A stretch of 37,951 nucleotides of DNA from Candidatus Brocadia sp. WS118. GTDB taxonomy: Bacteria; Planctomycetota; Brocadiia; Brocadiales; Brocadiaceae. The DNA lies in NCBI GenBank assembly GCA_007618135.1, contig PHFX01000017.1, positions 1 to 37,951 on the forward strand. Reading direction: 5' to 3'. The notes beneath the pieces were generated by a model, which was not told the DNA's origin, did not search any database, and worked only from the letters and a program-made list of their open reading frames with translations. Numbering within the stretch: position 1 is the stretch's first letter; every line of letters begins with the position of its first letter. Positions 25,610 to 34,490 of the stretch are shown one piece after another. A program made the position numbers and the translations under genes.

Positions 25610-26665
25610 TTACCGATCGGATATAGTTTTAGATTCCTCCGGGACAATCTCAAGAATGAGTTTTTCGGAACGCCGGATAATGGTTAGCAGCGATTTCAAC
25701 CCGATCCGATGCTCAGAGAGGAGCTTGTGCAAGTCATCTACGCTTTCAACCGGTTGGTCGTCAAGACTGATAATTATATCCCCTTCAAGCAAGCCGGCCC
25801 TTTTGGCAGGGCTGTTGTTCTCAACGGCAATGGCGAGTACGCCGCTCTCGACCGGTAATTTGTGAAAAAGCACAAGGCGCCGGTGGAGAAAGATACTTTG
25901 CCCTGCCACACCAATGTAGCCCCGGCGTATCTTCCCTTCTTTGATAAGCCGTGTCGTAACGAACTTAGCGGTGTCAACCGCAATAGCAAAACAAAGGCCT
26001 TGCGCACCCTGGATGATAGCGGTATTGACGCCAATTACTTCCCCGCGGGAATTGATGAGCGGGCCGCCTGAATTGCCCGGATTGAGTGCCGCATCAGTCT
26101 GGATGATACTATCTATCAATCTTCCCGATCGTGACCTGAGTGAACGCCCGAGTGCGCTTACCACACCTGCAGTTACGGTACATTGGAAGCCATAGGGATT
26201 ACCAATGGCAATTACGAGTTGCCCTACTCGAATAGACTGCGAATCACCTAACCGTGCATATGCCAGGTCAGGGGCTTGAATTCTGATGACTGCTAAATCC
26301 GTATCGGGATCGTCACCGATCATATCTGCAGAAAAACGGCGGCCATCCGATAGTGTTACTTCAATTTGACCGGCATTATGCACAACGTGACTGTTCGTGA
26401 GGATAAAGCCATCCGGTGTGAAGATGAACCCCGAGCCACTACCCGTCATTTGTTGCGACATACGCGGATGGACTGGTTGCCTGCCATTCATCAACTGACG
26501 GACATGAATATTCACCACGGCAGGAATAACCCTCTCTGACGCATTAACGACTGCCTTCGAATAGGCATCGAGAAGCTCTCCATCCGCAGGGGCAACTACT
26601 TCAGATACCCGCGAACCATCCGGTCCAATTCCATTGGTTGACACAGCTCGAAAAAGAGGCTCCAC
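25610..26665 (-). CDS. DegP/HtrA-like trypsin-fold serine protease with PDZ domain
   Basis: A 351-residue S1C-family protease. The GTG at 26665 follows AGGGAGAAG; a TTG at 26683 would add six residues. The catalytic triad is complete: His in ILTNSHVV (about 93), Asp in DPDTDLAVIRI (about 123) and Ser in NPGNSGGPLI (about 199). A PDZ domain occupies the last 80 residues or so (SPAKRAGLLEGDIIISLDDQPV). Most HtrA proteins are exported, but no signal peptide or transmembrane anchor is visible in either start version. The protein is therefore predicted cytoplasmic or mis-started. It ends facing the ferritin-like gene. Confidence 0.88.
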   Translation of the reverse strand: MEPLFRAVSTNGIGPDGSRVSEVVAPADGELLDAYSKAVVNASERVIPAVVNIHVRQLMNGRQPVHPRMSQQMTGSGSGFIFTPDGFILTNSHVVHNAGQIEVTLSDGRRFSADMIGDDPDTDLAVIRIQAPDLAYARLGDSQSIRVGQLVIAIGNPYGFQCTVTAGVVSALGRSLRSRSGRLIDSIIQTDAALNPGNSGGPLINSRGEVIGVNTAIIQGAQGLCFAIAVDTAKFVTTRLIKEGKIRRGYIGVAGQSIFLHRRLVLFHKLPVESGVLAIAVENNSPAKRAGLLEGDIIISLDDQPVESVDDLHKLLSEHRIGLKSLLTIIRRSEKLILEIVPEESKTISDR

Positions 26666-26778
26666 AACAACTTCTCCCTGCAAGATTTTTGGTCATTGGT
26701 TTAAACTCAGGACACCCAATTCAAATTGTATGGCAAAAGTCTTGTTTGTCAAATTTCTTTCCTTATTTACCGCGCAGT

Positions 26779-26875
26779 GTAGGGACGAAGCATTTGCTAA
26801 AATGTCATATAGGTATTCATGCCCAACATGGCAGATGCTTCACCCCTCCTCTTTCAAGGAACTACATTGTTACAA
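26779..26875. repeat. GCGAAGCATTTGC hairpin repeat, diverged copy
   Basis: GTAGGGACGAAGCATTTGC (26779-26797) and GCAGATGCTTCACCCCTCC (26831-26849) are imperfect inverted arms. They are followed by CTTTCAAGGAACTACATTGTTACAA, a version of the TTTTTCAAAGAGCTAAATTGTTAC end seen at 9053-9075. A better-preserved copy lies at 27911-28036. No gene is present in this gap. Confidence 0.65.
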
Positions 26876-26967
26876 CAAATCTAATTCTCATATTTTTGAT
26901 TTTGTGTTGTGAACAAACCGCTATAAGTTGAGAACGATCAGTCTTTTAACCTTGTGCTGCCTGAGGA

Positions 26968-27882
26968 TTAGACTCTCTTGTGCTTAATAAACGTGCCATT
27001 ACGGTACTCTTCAAAAGCGACCCGTAGTTCATCTTCCGTATTCATTACAATAGGGCCGTACCAGGCGACCGGTTCACCAATGGGCTTGCCCGATATAAGC
27101 AGGAACCTGACTGAGTCGTCTTCCGTTGAGACCATCATCTGATCGCCCTCATCAAATAGGACGAGAGTCTCGTTACTTACAAAGGGATCTCTTTGAATAT
27201 CGAAATAGTTGACTCCTTCTATCTCATAAGAAAATGGTAACTTTTCCTTGCAAAAGTATCCCTTGCCTTCGATGATGTATGCAAAAACGGTGTGTCCTCG
27301 CTTTGTCGGGTGAATAAATTCTGACCGGGCGGGAACTGTTACATCGAGGTATTCAGGATCAGTGATGATGTCACGAACGGGTCCCTGCTTGCCACCTGCT
27401 TTACCGCATATAACGCGTACTCTTGCGCCGTTTGCCAGCATTACCTCCGGGATTTGTCCGCTTTTTACATCCTGATAACGAGGCTCCATCATTTTATGGG
27501 ATTTGGGGAGATTGGCCCAGAGTTGAAATCCAAACATTATACCCTTTGGATCACCTTTGGGCATTTCCTGATGTATGATCCCGTTACCGGCGGTCATCCA
27601 TTGTATATCGCCAGACGATATAACACCCTTATTCCCCATGCTGTCGCCATGTTCAACATCTCCTTGAAGAACATAGGTGATTGTCTCGATCCCACGGTGT
27701 GGATGCCATGGAAAACCCTTGATATAGTGCTCCGGATTGTTTGAGCGGAAATCGTCCAGGAGTAAAAATGGGTCAAACGTAGGAACCTGGCTATGTCCCA
27801 ATGCACGTTTTAGGTGGACGCCAGCTCCTTCGAGCGTAGGTTTACTTTTCAGGACCTTGCGGATTTTTCTCGTTTCAGTCAT
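26968..27882 (-). CDS. pirin-family bicupin protein
   Basis: A 304-residue two-cupin protein. The N-terminal cupin has the pirin signature FPWHPHRGIETITYVLQGDVEHGDSMGNKG, giving the metal ligands His-x-His and downstream His and Glu (GIIHQEMP). The second cupin includes IIEGKGYF and VLFDEGDQMMVS. Bacterial pirins have been reported as quercetin dioxygenases or as regulators of metabolic enzymes; the substrate here is unknown. AGGAGG precedes the ATG. It ends the minus-strand series amidohydrolase-pirin, separated by a hairpin repeat. Confidence 0.92.
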   Translation of the reverse strand: MTETRKIRKVLKSKPTLEGAGVHLKRALGHSQVPTFDPFLLLDDFRSNNPEHYIKGFPWHPHRGIETITYVLQGDVEHGDSMGNKGVISSGDIQWMTAGNGIIHQEMPKGDPKGIMFGFQLWANLPKSHKMMEPRYQDVKSGQIPEVMLANGARVRVICGKAGGKQGPVRDIITDPEYLDVTVPARSEFIHPTKRGHTVFAYIIEGKGYFCKEKLPFSYEIEGVNYFDIQRDPFVSNETLVLFDEGDQMMVSTEDDSVRFLLISGKPIGEPVAWYGPIVMNTEDELRVAFEEYRNGTFIKHKRV

Positions 27883-27910
27883 TGATTTTTTTCCTCCTAT
27901 TTGATTTCTG

Positions 27911-28036
27911 ATAACAACTTAGCTTTTTGAAAAATTCCCATAATGGTGATATTTGCCACGCAGGGTAGGGGCGAAGCATTTGCTATCGCTGGTATACATG
28001 CATTCATACACAAGCCAGCAAATGCTTCGCCCCTAC
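27911..28036. repeat. hairpin repeat with 20-bp perfect arms
   Basis: GTAGGGGCGAAGCATTTGCT (27965-27984) is perfectly inverted at 28017-28036. To the left is ATAACAACTTAGCTTTTTGAAAAA, the same terminal motif as the MITE at 8944. The structure is therefore modular: a shared end motif attached to a different hairpin. It lies between the pirin and amidohydrolase genes. Confidence 0.75.
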
Positions 28037-28083
28037 TTTTAACTACAGTACTATTCTGATTTCTTGTAGCACCTGTTGCAATG

Positions 28084-30012
28084 TCAGAAAGCGAAACAAT
28101 CACAACCAAGTCTCCAAAATCCCGACATACCATACACCCATTTATGAGCATGCGGATAATTAAGATGAGCATCTGCGACTGCCTGACGAGGCATAGACGT
28201 TTGAGCGTGGGAACGGTGGTATCCGTCATATACTTTAACCGGCGACCAATCAGGACTTACTGGTAATGGCGGCGGATCAAGATGTTTAAACTCATCCCTG
28301 CCGTACACAACTTTGCCCCCTACAATTGTTAAGACAGATTCCAGACCTTTGATTTCTTCATCTGGAACTGAGAAGTAATCAGCAGAGAGGACAGCGAGAT
28401 CGGCATACTTCCCAACTTCGACAGAACCTTTCTTATCATGCTCATGAGAAAACCAGGCGCTGCCAACTGTATAAAGCCTGAGCGCCTCCATACGGCCGAG
28501 GCGATTTGACTCCGGATGGATCAAGGTCTGCCCTATTGTTTTGCCAGGGACAAGCCAGTAAAGTGCAACCCACGGATTGTAGCTTGCCACGCGGGTTGCG
28601 TCTGTTCCCGCTCCAACCGGTACTCCCATTTCCAGCATCTTTACAACGGGAGGCGACTGTTCGGCAGCCTCTTTTCCGTAACGGTTCAGAAAATGCTCCC
28701 CCTGGAATGCCATTCGGTCCTGGATAGCGATGCCTCCGCCAAGTGCCCGCACCCGCTCAATGTTTCGAGAGGAAATCGTCTCGGCGTGGTCAAAGAACCA
28801 TCGAAGATCGTTGAAAGGAATCTCCCGGTTGATATCCTCAAAGACGTTGAGAAAACGGGTGATCGATTCGTTGTAAGTAGCATGGAGGCGAAATGGCCAG
28901 CGGTTCTGCACTAATAACCTGATAACTGCCTTCAACTCATCCTCCATAATCGGCAAGAGATCAGGGCGAGGTTCCAGCCAGTCCTCGAAGTCGGCAGCCG
29001 AGAATACGAGCATCTCGCCTGCACCGTTCATACGATAGAAATCATTCCCTATTCCAGGACGGGTCATTTTGATCCATTTTGAGAAATCTTCCAGTTCTTG
29101 TTTTGGACGCTGAGTAAAGAGATTGTATGCAATACGCAGGGTAAGCTGTCCATTTTTGGAAAGTTCTTCGATAACCTGATAGTCCTCAGGGTAGTTTTGA
29201 AATCCGCCTCCCGCGTCAATGACACTCGTGACCCCGAGACGATTTAACTCCCGCATAAACTGGCGTGTGGAATTGACCTGGTCGCCATAAGAAAGTTTTG
29301 GCCCTTTTGCAAGGGTTGCATAGAGGATGGAGGCATTCGGTTTCGCAATGAGCATGCCTGTTGGATTGCCATTCTTATCACGTTGAATTTCACCCCCCGG
29401 AGGGTCCGGAGTATCTTTCGTATAACCCACAGCGCGTAACGCTGCACGATTGAGAAGTGCACGTGCATACAGGTGCAGGATAAAGACAGGCGTATCAGGA
29501 GCAGCCTCATTAATCTCATCAATCGTTGGCATGCGGCGTTCTTTAAACTGAAATTCCGACCATCCGCCAACGACCCGAACCCATTGTGGTGGAGGGGTGC
29601 GTCTCGCCTGATCGCGGAGCATCTCCAGGGCGTCAGCGAGAGACGGCACGCCGTCCCAACGCAATTCCATATTATAGTTGAGGCCTCCGCGAATAACATG
29701 GATATGGGAATCGTTGAGGCCAGGGATTACCATACGGCCATGCAAATCAATGACATTCGTGTTATTTCCCCTGTATGCCATCACTTCTTTTTCCGTTCCA
29801 ACTGCTAAAAAGCAGCCATCCTTTATGGCAATGGCAGATACATGGGGACGAAGTTTGTCCAGGGTGGTAATATGACCATTGGTGAGAATCATATCTGCAT
29901 GGATGTCCTGTCCTGATTTAATGCCATCAAGCGTACTGCATCTTCCCAATAAAGAAAAGCCAGAAGCTGCGCTTATTTTCAAAAAATCCCTTCTCGTGAA
30001 CTGGTTGTTCAT
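28084..30012 (-). CDS. Tat-exported amidohydrolase, YtcJ-like
   Basis: A 642-residue metal-dependent hydrolase of the amidohydrolase superfamily. The N-terminus FTRRDFLKISAASGFSLLG is a twin-arginine signal, so the folded enzyme goes to the periplasm. Then ADMILTNGHITTLD and IPGLNDSHIHV with the His-x-His metal site follow. Further ligands lie in the DHAETIS region and GVPVGAGTDATRVASYNPW with the late Asp. These features match the YtcJ/N-substituted formamide deformylase group; the substrate cannot be inferred. It is 46 bases downstream of the VOC gene on the same strand. Confidence 0.88.
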   Translation of the reverse strand: MNNQFTRRDFLKISAASGFSLLGRCSTLDGIKSGQDIHADMILTNGHITTLDKLRPHVSAIAIKDGCFLAVGTEKEVMAYRGNNTNVIDLHGRMVIPGLNDSHIHVIRGGLNYNMELRWDGVPSLADALEMLRDQARRTPPPQWVRVVGGWSEFQFKERRMPTIDEINEAAPDTPVFILHLYARALLNRAALRAVGYTKDTPDPPGGEIQRDKNGNPTGMLIAKPNASILYATLAKGPKLSYGDQVNSTRQFMRELNRLGVTSVIDAGGGFQNYPEDYQVIEELSKNGQLTLRIAYNLFTQRPKQELEDFSKWIKMTRPGIGNDFYRMNGAGEMLVFSAADFEDWLEPRPDLLPIMEDELKAVIRLLVQNRWPFRLHATYNESITRFLNVFEDINREIPFNDLRWFFDHAETISSRNIERVRALGGGIAIQDRMAFQGEHFLNRYGKEAAEQSPPVVKMLEMGVPVGAGTDATRVASYNPWVALYWLVPGKTIGQTLIHPESNRLGRMEALRLYTVGSAWFSHEHDKKGSVEVGKYADLAVLSADYFSVPDEEIKGLESVLTIVGGKVVYGRDEFKHLDPPPLPVSPDWSPVKVYDGYHRSHAQTSMPRQAVADAHLNYPHAHKWVYGMSGFWRLGCDCFAF

Positions 30013-30058
30013 GGCACAAATTCCTTATATAAAGGTTTATTCAATCCCGCGAGTCTGT

Positions 30059-30538
30059 TTATTTTTCCGCCTTCGCAAAAAACGACTTTGCGCCTTCCAT
30101 GATTTCCTCACCGGTCAGGTCGCGGTTATGCGTGGCGATCATCCACGCATAACCGAACGGATCCTTCAATGACCCGCAGCGGTCTCCCCAGAACATGTCC
30201 GTCACCGCCATCGTTACCGTGGCTCCGGCAGCGACCGCTTGCCTGAACGCCGCATCCACGTTCGGCACATAAAGGTAGAGACCGACCGGAGAAGCGCCCT
30301 GAGATTCGGCGCCCTTACAGCCCTGGCCGGGCATTTCATCCCCCATCATCAGGATCGAATCGCCTATCTGTATCACGGCATGCATCGTGCTCTTGCCGTC
30401 AGGCGCAGGGTACACCCCCAACTCTTTAGCGCCAAATGCCTTTTTGTAAAACTCAATAGCCTTCAGCGAATTCTTCAGGGTCAGACAGGGCGTGACCGTG
30501 TGGAATCCCTCAGGAATCGCTTTTACTTTGGTGTTCAT
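30059..30538 (-). CDS. VOC-superfamily (PhnB-like) protein
   Basis: A 159-residue protein of the vicinal oxygen chelate fold. Seen: HTVTPCLTLKNSLKAIEFYKKAFGAKEL, MHAVIQIGDSILMMGDE, VDAAFRQAVAAGATVTMAVTDMFWGDRCGSLKDPFGYAWMIATHNRDL. These match the PhnB/YdcJ-like 'glyoxalase/bleomycin-resistance' group, most members of which have no proven reaction. RBS AAAGGAG precedes the ATG. It is probably co-transcribed with the amidohydrolase. Confidence 0.9.
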   Translation of the reverse strand: MNTKVKAIPEGFHTVTPCLTLKNSLKAIEFYKKAFGAKELGVYPAPDGKSTMHAVIQIGDSILMMGDEMPGQGCKGAESQGASPVGLYLYVPNVDAAFRQAVAAGATVTMAVTDMFWGDRCGSLKDPFGYAWMIATHNRDLTGEEIMEGAKSFFAKAEK

Positions 30539-30740
30539 AGTTTCGCTCCTTTATTTAAGAGATCGACAAATAATAGTTCTGTATCATTAATCGCAGTCAG
30601 GTCAAATTTTTTTTATCGTTTATCCTGGCCGCTCCCAGACGTGGAATAAAGTTGTCGTTCAATTTGACAGGCTATTACCATTTTTGTCGTACTTTGAGGC
30701 GCGAGCCGTTTTGAGACGATTCTTTGGCATCACAGGTTAC

Positions 30741-31529
30741 TTATTTCTGTGAGCCGCCTTCTTTTGCATGCTCTCCAAGCATCGTTTTTGCATAGATCAG
30801 TCCAAGTCCATAGCCACCGCCATGTTGTTTTGCAATATCTACGACTGCATTGTAAGTCTCCTGTCGCGCCCAATCGCGCTGATACTCCAGTAACACCTGA
30901 AGCCACGTCACTGGCTGGGCGCCTGCCTGAATCATGCGTTGCACAGCCATAGCATGCGCCTCCTTGCTGACCCCGCCTGACGCAGCGGTCACAATATAGA
31001 CTTCATATCCTTCATCGATTGCAGACAAAGTGGGTTCCAATAAACACACTTCTGTCCATAATGCAGCCATGACAAGTTTCCGGCGGCCTGTTTTTTTGAC
31101 GGCGTCTATGACGTTTTTATCTTCCCAGGCATTCATAGTTGTGCGGTCAATCGGTTGTTGATTGGGAAACACTGCCTGCACTTCAGGGAAAAGGGGCCCG
31201 CTAAAACTCCTTTCAGCAACCGTAGTCAGGATCGTTGGTACATTGAAGATTTTTGCCGCTTTGGCAAGCCCTGTCACATTATTCCGCAGTTCCATAATAT
31301 CCATAGACCGCGTCGCGAAGGCCATCTGAGGCTGATGATCAATCAGAATGAGCGCAGAGTTCTGCGGTGTAAGAAGACGAGGGCTTGGCTTGCCTGCAGG
31401 CGCTTGTGCAGTGCTTTGTGACGGAGGAACGACGGCGCCTGGCTTGGTTGCTGGTTTTTGTGCATATGCATTCGTAAGCACGCAACTGAGAATCGCTAAT
31501 GGAACGAGTTTCATATATATCGTTTTCAT
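30741..31529 (-). CDS. exported isochorismatase-fold hydrolase
   Basis: A 262-residue hydrolase. The ATG at 31529 follows AAAAAGGAG and begins a Sec signal peptide ending near ANA (LAILSCVLTNAYAQ); the frame is open 16 codons upstream. After a Pro/Ala-rich spacer, the isochorismatase fold shows the triad Asp (ALILIDHQ), Lys (KTGRRKLVMA) and Cys (WTEVCLL). It resembles the YcaC group. It is a paralog of the gene at 33547-34179, which has no signal peptide. The two flank the porin gene, so one may work in the periplasm and the other in the cytoplasm. Confidence 0.88.
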   Translation of the reverse strand: MKTIYMKLVPLAILSCVLTNAYAQKPATKPGAVVPPSQSTAQAPAGKPSPRLLTPQNSALILIDHQPQMAFATRSMDIMELRNNVTGLAKAAKIFNVPTILTTVAERSFSGPLFPEVQAVFPNQQPIDRTTMNAWEDKNVIDAVKKTGRRKLVMAALWTEVCLLEPTLSAIDEGYEVYIVTAASGGVSKEAHAMAVQRMIQAGAQPVTWLQVLLEYQRDWARQETYNAVVDIAKQHGGGYGLGLIYAKTMLGEHAKEGGSQK

Positions 31530-31761
31530 TATAAACTCCTTTTTGTGTAAATGGTTATTTAGATACACACATAACATCGAATACTACCTCATTTTGCCAG
31601 AACGATTTCACCTCCTTTCCCAATTAAATATCTTTAAGACAGTAAAAAAACAATTAACTAACAAGTTGGTTTTTGAAATAATATCCACACATATGTTGAG
31701 CCATAGAAGGATGAATTAAGCCGTTGTCTTTCACGCCGAATCCACCAACGATATTGATGCG

Positions 31762-33225
31762 TTAAAATTTGTAAGTCATCCATGTTGAAAAGTAATCCAC
31801 GTCTTTACCGGGACCGCTCTCCTCCAGAAATTGGCCTGCGAAGAAATGTGCGTATACAGTTGTCAGCGTCACGTGGCGATCGATGCGCCATTCCACCTGC
31901 GCCAATGGCTGATTGCCGATATATCTGGCATCACTAGTCTGTCCGGTCCGCACGAGATTAACTGCGTTTCCGTACAGGCCGTCTCTTGTGCTCTCACGCC
32001 AAAAGAAATCCCAGTCCATGGTGAAAGTAATTTTCTCGGTTACCTGCAACTCGACAGATGGATGCACGTCGATGTGGTTGGCAGGGCCGATCAAGGCGAT
32101 TTCTCCGAAGTAGGCACCACGGGGAAAAAGTGGATTAAATGTTTGCAGTCCCTGATCTGACGGATTACGATCACCGCTCGTGATATCAGCCTTCAGACTG
32201 AACCGCGGTTGATACCGAGCTTGGCGAATCGTGTAGCCTGTATACGAGGCTGCTGTCCATGCCTGAATATTACCTTCACCAAAGCTACCGAACTGATAAA
32301 CGAACTCAAAATTGTAATCCCATGCCTCCTTTTGTCCCCAAAGCCTTGTTCCCAGAGAGTGACGCAATTCATTAGCTATTCCCTGATCGAATTGCGCATT
32401 TTCACGATCAAGGCCAAGATAGTAGAGATCAATATTTCCCTTCGGAATGATCGAAAGGGGTCGCACTGCGTATATCCCCCAAAAAACCCGCGAGTAGTCG
32501 GTCCCGTCTTCGAAAATCCCAGAGTTGGTCTCGACGGGCCTGGTTACAAAACCGTCCACACGCCATGTGCCTGCATGCAAAATCGAACGCAGTCCATCAA
32601 AGCTCTGACGTACATTTGGCCCCTCACGGGTAGAGACAAGACGTGACGATCCATAAGCAAGTTCCTGCCGCCCGGCACGCAGAGTGAACGAGTCATTATT
32701 GCCGAGTCCTAATACAGCATCCAGAAATATCTGATGCAAGTCAAGCTTGTCTTCGTCTGTTGGACGTGGACCGCCAGTCCGTCCGTTTTCCAACCCGCTC
32801 TTGAGCTGGCTGAAGAGACGCAAGTATGGGCTTACATGCAGATCGGCATGAAGCATATATCGTTGAAGCAGGTAGCCATTATCATCCTGAGGTTCCTGTC
32901 CCCAGGTTGGATTGTGGTAGTACTCATAGCGCTCACGCGCTTCACCGCCAATCGAAAGGTATCTATCGCCCTTATCGTTGAGATGTATATATTTGATAAC
33001 ATCCAACGGTTCAGTACGGCGAGTTATGTCATACAGATAGCTGTAATCCTCTTCATATCTAAGATGCTGATAAGGCGGAGGTGAAGGAGAATCCAGCGTT
33101 TGCCCGAATACTATAGGATACGCTGAAATTGCTTGAGCCGGGAAGACAATCGCAGAAAGAACGATACTGACAAAGTTTTCTCTGCCAGATTGTGCTAACG
33201 GTTGAAGGCACCTCAAATAAATCAA
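31762..33225 (-). CDS. alginate-export-type outer-membrane porin
   Basis: An outer-membrane beta-barrel of about 487 residues. TTG at 33225 follows GGGAGAG and begins a plausible signal peptide (FVSIVLSAIVFPAQAISA); the frame is open back to 33384, but that part looks non-coding. The body has many aromatic, alternating strands: YLSIGGEARERYEYYHNP, LLQRYMLHADLHVSPYLRLFSQLKSG, RAGRQELAYGSSRLVSTREGPNVRQSFDGLR, and a C-terminal strand ending WMTYKF. These match alginate_exp (AlgE-like) porins. The substrate may be an anionic compound or sugar, not necessarily alginate. Start uncertain, family confident. Confidence 0.85.
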   Translation of the reverse strand: MIYLRCLQPLAQSGRENFVSIVLSAIVFPAQAISAYPIVFGQTLDSPSPPPYQHLRYEEDYSYLYDITRRTEPLDVIKYIHLNDKGDRYLSIGGEARERYEYYHNPTWGQEPQDDNGYLLQRYMLHADLHVSPYLRLFSQLKSGLENGRTGGPRPTDEDKLDLHQIFLDAVLGLGNNDSFTLRAGRQELAYGSSRLVSTREGPNVRQSFDGLRSILHAGTWRVDGFVTRPVETNSGIFEDGTDYSRVFWGIYAVRPLSIIPKGNIDLYYLGLDRENAQFDQGIANELRHSLGTRLWGQKEAWDYNFEFVYQFGSFGEGNIQAWTAASYTGYTIRQARYQPRFSLKADITSGDRNPSDQGLQTFNPLFPRGAYFGEIALIGPANHIDVHPSVELQVTEKITFTMDWDFFWRESTRDGLYGNAVNLVRTGQTSDARYIGNQPLAQVEWRIDRHVTLTTVYAHFFAGQFLEESGPGKDVDYFSTWMTYKF

Positions 33226-33384
33226 CGATATCTCTCCCTCTTTCTGCACACAGAAAAACAAAACAGGTACAGCACCAGAAATGTAATTCTGTCTAACGAG
33301 AACAAGATTTGCTATCGGCTGAACACGGCGCACCTCCTGCACGGCTGGTCTGTAAGAAGCAGGAGCAATAATGTGCGGAGTCAA

Positions 33385-33533
33385 CTATAGTGAACGTCTT
33401 AAATAAGTATACATGTAAATGTCATTGCAAGCAGAGCAAAGCAGAACAAAGCAGAACAAAGCAATCCATACCTTAGAGATTGCTTCGGGCTATCACCCTC
33501 GCAATGACTACTTTCTTTTGTCGTTCACTATAG
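33385..33533. mobile_element. MITE-like element with perfect 12-bp terminal inverted repeats
   Basis: CTATAGTGAACG (33385-33396) is perfectly inverted at 33522-33533 (CGTTCACTATAG). The interior has a 10-bp tandem run (AGAGCAAAGCAGAACAAAGC) and TTGCTTCGGGCTATCACCCTCGCAATGAC, shared with the element at 35387-35542. Non-coding. It sits just upstream of the porin gene, between it and the second isochorismatase. Confidence 0.8.
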
Positions 33534-33546
33534 CTGCCTCTCATGA

Positions 33547-34179
33547 TTACGACACTGGTTTCTTTGCCGAGTAGCTCGTAATCAAGTTTCTGTAAGCGGG
33601 CAAGTGACTGGAGAGTAGTTTGCCCAATCCCTCGATGTCGTTGCGCCAGTCACGATGCAGTTCGCTTGCAACGGCCATCCAGTTCATCAGTTGCACACCC
33701 GCAGCCACCATGCGCGTCCACGCGGCGTGGCGGGTGACCTCGTTGAATGTACCGGAAGCGTCAGTAACGACAAAGACCTCGAAGCCTTCCTCCAGTGCGG
33801 AGAGCGCGGGGAAGGCTACGCAAACTTCGGTCAGGACGCCGGCGATAAGCAACTGTTTTCGACCGGTCGTCCTTACCGCCTTCACGAAGTCCTCATTATC
33901 CCAGGCATTGATCTGGCCGGGACGCGGAATATAGGCGGCTTCCGGGTGGATTTCCTTAAGTTCCGGTACGATTGGACCGTTGGGACCATCTTCAAAGCTG
34001 GTCGTCAGGATGGTCGGTAGTTTGAAGTATTTGGCGAGGTCGGCCAGCGCAAGGACGTTGTTCATGAACTCGTCCGGTGAGTAGTCCTGCACAAGGTTGA
34101 CGAGGCCTGATTGATGGTCAATGAGAAGGACAGCAGCGTTGTCCTTAGAGAGGCGGCGGTATGTGTATTTTGTGTTCAT
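33547..34179 (-). CDS. isochorismatase-fold hydrolase, YcaC-like
   Basis: A 210-residue cytosolic hydrolase. AAAGGAG lies about 7 bases before the ATG. The catalytic triad is Asp (AVLLIDHQSG), Lys (RTTGRKQLLIAG) and Cys (LTEVCVAFP), and the cis-peptide region is intact. Close to YcaC-type proteins of unknown substrate. It is related to the exported gene at 30741-31529 (shared PTILTT, INAW/MNAW, TEVC, and RM-AG blocks). It has no operon partner other than a MITE downstream. Confidence 0.92.
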   Translation of the reverse strand: MNTKYTYRRLSKDNAAVLLIDHQSGLVNLVQDYSPDEFMNNVLALADLAKYFKLPTILTTSFEDGPNGPIVPELKEIHPEAAYIPRPGQINAWDNEDFVKAVRTTGRKQLLIAGVLTEVCVAFPALSALEEGFEVFVVTDASGTFNEVTRHAAWTRMVAAGVQLMNWMAVASELHRDWRNDIEGLGKLLSSHLPAYRNLITSYSAKKPVS

Positions 34180-34239
34180 CGGTAACTCCTTTACGTTTGA
34201 CTTAGGGATGATAGCATTTCTTCAGTGCTGCGCGAAGTA

Positions 34240-34350
34240 GCCTAATTAAATGTACAGGAATTTCAATCACCCCCCCCCATAATCCCCCCGTTTACGGGGG
34301 GATTATGGGGGGGAAAGTAGCCGAAGGCCTAATTTAATTGTATAAGAATT
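34240..34350. repeat. C/G-run hairpin repeat, copy 2
   Basis: CCCCCCATAATCCCCCC, then GTTTAC, then GGGGGGATTATGGGGGG form a nearly perfect hairpin. It is flanked by direct repeats CCTAATTAAATGTACAGGAATTTCA and CCTAATTTAATTGTATAAGAATTTTCA. A decayed copy lies at 50-130. Confidence 0.8.
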
Positions 34351-34375
34351 TTCATTTTGTTTAAACGGTTTTGCG

Positions 34376-34466
34376 ATAAGGTGGATGAAGCGCGGCGAAT
34401 CCACCAATATTAAAAAATAGTGAAGGTGGATACGGCGTAAAAACCAACACCTTTGTCCACCCTACT
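34376..34466. repeat. GGTGGAT inverted repeat pair
   Basis: AAGGTGGATGAAGCGCGGCGAATCCACC and, further on, GGTGGATACGGCGTAAAAACC...GTCCACCCTAC form imperfect inverted repeats typical of dispersed intergenic sequences. No gene. Completes the gene-free stretch 34180-34490. Confidence 0.55.
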
Positions 34467-34490
34467 TACAACTTGTTACAGGGCACACAA

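Noticed and set aside
33226-33384. N-terminal extension of the porin
   Set aside because: It lies before the predicted signal peptide, has no homology and starts at a MITE end; TTG 33225 has a better ribosome site.
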